From Bacteroidales bacterium (lineage in GTDB: Bacteria; Bacteroidota; Bacteroidia; Bacteroidales; JAFGXI01): a stretch of 5,974 nucleotides of DNA. Of this stretch, positions 4,151 through 5,974 are shown piece by piece. Position 1 is the stretch's first letter. Every line of letters begins with the position of its first letter. The notes beneath the pieces are model-generated. The model was given only the letters and a program-made list of their open reading frames with translations, ran no database searches and was not told where the DNA came from. The DNA is taken from positions 1-5,974 of the forward strand of contig JALSQC010000388.1 in NCBI GenBank assembly GCA_026985625.1, in the 5' to 3' direction. The position numbers and the translations under genes are program-made.

Positions 4151-5974
4151 ATGAAAAAAATATTTTTTTTAAGTATAGTAATTTTTATGTTTATTGCTAT
4201 TGGGGAAAATATTAAAGCTCAAAAAGTAGTTCATCCTACAAAAACATCACGTGCCGTTTATCACGATACTTATGGACCTTTAATAAAAATTAATAAGAAT
4301 CGTAAATTCTTAACAAAGCAAGAAGTTATAGAAAGAAACGAAACTTTTGAACGTAACGAAACTTTAAAAGAACGTTCATATCCGTTTGCTTCAACTGCAT
4401 TACCAAAAGGAGCTGATCCTGTTTGGCAAAAAACATTTAATGTTAACAAAAGCATTAACTCAACAGCACAAATAATTCAAAACTTTGCAGGAAAAACATC
4501 TCCCTACGATCCTCCTGATTGTAATGGAGCTGTAGGTCCTAATTATTTTTTTCAAACAATAAATACCGAATATGCCATATATGACAAAAACGGCAACTTT
4601 GTTACAGGAAACAATATGAACACCTTATTTTCAGGAGTTACAGGGTCAAATAATAACGATGGCGATCCTATAATTCTTTACGACGAACAAGCCGGACGAT
4701 GGCTTGCTGCAGAATTCTCAATATCAAGTTCTCCATACTATATGCTTATAGCTGTTTCTCAAACAGGTGATCCTACAGGAACATGGGATCGCTGGTCATT
4801 TCAAATGAACGGTTTTCCCGATTATATGAAATTTGGTATATGGGAAGACGGTTATTATATGGCTACAAACACTTCCAGTGGCGACGATATTTATGTTTTT
4901 GAACGAAGTGTTATGTTAAGCGGAGGAGCATCTCCACAAATGATACAATTCGATAATCCAAACAGACCTAATACCTCATTTCATTGCATAATGCCTTTTG
5001 ATTGTGACTGGTCTTATGCTCCAAGCGGAACTCCCGGTGGTTTTATTACAATAAACGACGATGCTTGGGGTGGCACCGGCGACCAATTATGGATATTTGA
5101 ATGTTCTGTTGATTGGAACAATACAGCAAACTCTACTTTCTCAAGAACACAAACCATTAATGTTGCATCTTTCGATAGCAATTTTGGTTCATCAATGGAT
5201 AATATTACACAAAAAGGAACAAGCCAAAAACTAGACGGAATACCACAAGTATTAATGTATAGGGCACAATATGTTAATTTTGGAAATGGCGACGAAAGAA
5301 TAGTTTGCAACCATACTGTAGATGTTGATGGATCCAACCATGCAGGAGTTCGTTGGTACGAACTACAAAAATCAGGAGGAAATTGGAGTATCCGACAACA
5401 AGGAACTTATGCTCCCGATGCCGACAACAGATGGATGGCAGGTATATCCGAAAATCAACATCACGAAATAGGATTAGCATATTCTGTTTCAAGTTCAAAT
5501 ACTTATCCAAGCATTAGATGCACAGGACAATCGGCAACAGAAAATGCAAACGCCTCAGGAAATATGGATATAACCGAAGCCGTATTACAAGCAGGAACAT
5601 CGTCGCAAACATCAAGTAATCGCTGGGGCGATTATGCAGGTATGTCAGTAGACCCTAACGATAGCATTACATTTTGGTTTACATCGGAATACAATGCAAA
5701 TAAAACAACAAAAATATCGGCTTTTAGATTCCAAGATACAGGAGATCCGTTTAATTTATCGGCTAACGGAGTATCATCAGATCAAGTAGATGTAACATGG
5801 AACCTAAATACAACAGGCGATAATACATTAATAGCATATAATACAACCAACACATTTGGCACACCTGCAAACGGAACAACATATTCGGCAGGGCAAACAA
5901 TACCCGGTGGAGGAACTGTTTTATATTACGGACCAAATACAACATATAACCATACAGGTTTAGATTGTGGTTCG
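4151..5974 (+). CDS. Large secreted protein with FN3-like domain, 3' end beyond window (probable T9SS cargo)
   Basis: The frame is open for 608 codons from ATG 4151 to the window end with no stop. Residues 1-23 form a signal peptide: MKK, a hydrophobic core, then a likely cut after Ala23 (NIKA before QK). A charged N-terminal stretch follows (about 45-75). Next comes a long region of about 110-530 with PPDCNGAVGPNYFFQTIN (121-138), GDPIILYDEQAGRWLAAEFS (171-190), AVSQTGDPTGTWDRWSF (201-217), FPDYMKFGIWEDGYYM (222-237) and RWGDYAGMSVDPND (491-504). These motifs recur in secreted Bacteroidota proteins with a probable beta-propeller fold, whose activity I do not know. From about 532 an FN3-like domain begins (DPFNLSANGVSSDQVDVTW, then AYNTTNTFGTPANGT). 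The protein is rich in Asn, Ser, Thr and Gly and contains seven Cys. Family context suggests outer-membrane or extracellular location through the type IX system. The C-terminal sorting domain that would prove this is outside the window. No protease or glycosidase catalytic motif is recognised. Confidence 0.85.
   Translation, partial: MKKIFFLSIVIFMFIAIGENIKAQKVVHPTKTSRAVYHDTYGPLIKINKNRKFLTKQEVIERNETFERNETLKERSYPFASTALPKGADPVWQKTFNVNKSINSTAQIIQNFAGKTSPYDPPDCNGAVGPNYFFQTINTEYAIYDKNGNFVTGNNMNTLFSGVTGSNNNDGDPIILYDEQAGRWLAAEFSISSSPYYMLIAVSQTGDPTGTWDRWSFQMNGFPDYMKFGIWEDGYYMATNTSSGDDIYVFERSVMLSGGASPQMIQFDNPNRPNTSFHCIMPFDCDWSYAPSGTPGGFITINDDAWGGTGDQLWIFECSVDWNNTANSTFSRTQTINVASFDSNFGSSMDNITQKGTSQKLDGIPQVLMYRAQYVNFGNGDERIVCNHTVDVDGSNHAGVRWYELQKSGGNWSIRQQGTYAPDADNRWMAGISENQHHEIGLAYSVSSSNTYPSIRCTGQSATENANASGNMDITEAVLQAGTSSQTSSNRWGDYAGMSVDPNDSITFWFTSEYNANKTTKISAFRFQDTGDPFNLSANGVSSDQVDVTWNLNTTGDNTLIAYNTTNTFGTPANGTTYSAGQTIPGGGTVLYYGPNTTYNHTGLDCGS
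4331..4366 (+). repeat. 18-bp tandem duplication within the secreted protein gene
   Basis: Two adjacent 18-base units (4331-4348 and 4349-4366) match at 15 of 18 positions. They encode ERNETF and ERNETL at residues 61-72, just after the signal peptide in the charged linker. The duplication preserves the frame. It is probably an old small duplication in an unstructured or helical segment. Confidence 0.6.

Noticed and set aside
4270..5945. Four minus-strand frames of 60-107 codons (4270-4455, 5014-5337, 5274-5510, 5763-5945)
   Set aside because: All are antisense to the continuous plus-strand secreted-protein frame from 4151, two overlap each other, and none resembles a known protein.

Overview
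The window reads as chromosomal DNA from a Bacteroidota (Bacteroidetes) species. The evidence is strong A/T bias, A/T-rich leaders without clear Shine-Dalgarno sequences, promoter boxes of the TAnnTTTG type, Bacteroidota-style forms of SmpB, MiaA and MetK, and a large secreted protein with an FN3-like domain of the kind usually exported by the type IX secretion system. No insertion sequence, phage gene, CRISPR array, tRNA or rRNA gene is visible.

Layout. Positions 1-226 (+) hold the C-terminal end of a SpoU/TrmH (RlmB-like) 2'-O-methyltransferase. It converges, with only 15 bp between stop codons, on a minus-strand pair: a five-helix Yip1-like membrane protein (711-1268) followed by smpB (242-697). 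A short divergent promoter region (1269-1327) leads rightward into a Tic20/DUF4870-like small membrane protein (1328-1681) and miaA (1683-2618, TTG start), which probably form one operon. A 160-bp gap then precedes metK (2779-4035). After a 115-bp A/T-only-looking spacer, a secreted protein starts at 4151 and stays open to the window end (608 codons, no stop). Only minus-strand shadow frames overlap it.

The most notable element is in the metK leader. A Bacteroidota-type -7 box (2636-2643) lies just before a sequence that folds as a SAM-II class riboswitch (2654-2706): an H-type pseudoknot with the GATTT, TTGCAA and GCTAAA signatures in the expected order. It precedes the gene that makes its ligand, which implies feedback control. 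The pseudoknot ends 72 nt before the start codon, so the usual SAM-II mechanism of masking the ribosome site does not fit directly. Instead, an 8-bp perfect inverted repeat (2652-2659 with 2732-2739) and a 4-bp hairpin (2703-2706 with 2714-2717) reuse the two strands of the aptamer helices. They form a candidate alternative fold and expression platform.

Functionally, the housekeeping genes centre on RNA modification and translation: rRNA methylation, trans-translation, tRNA A37 prenylation and SAM supply. The secreted gene at the right end is an unrelated surface or extracellular function.
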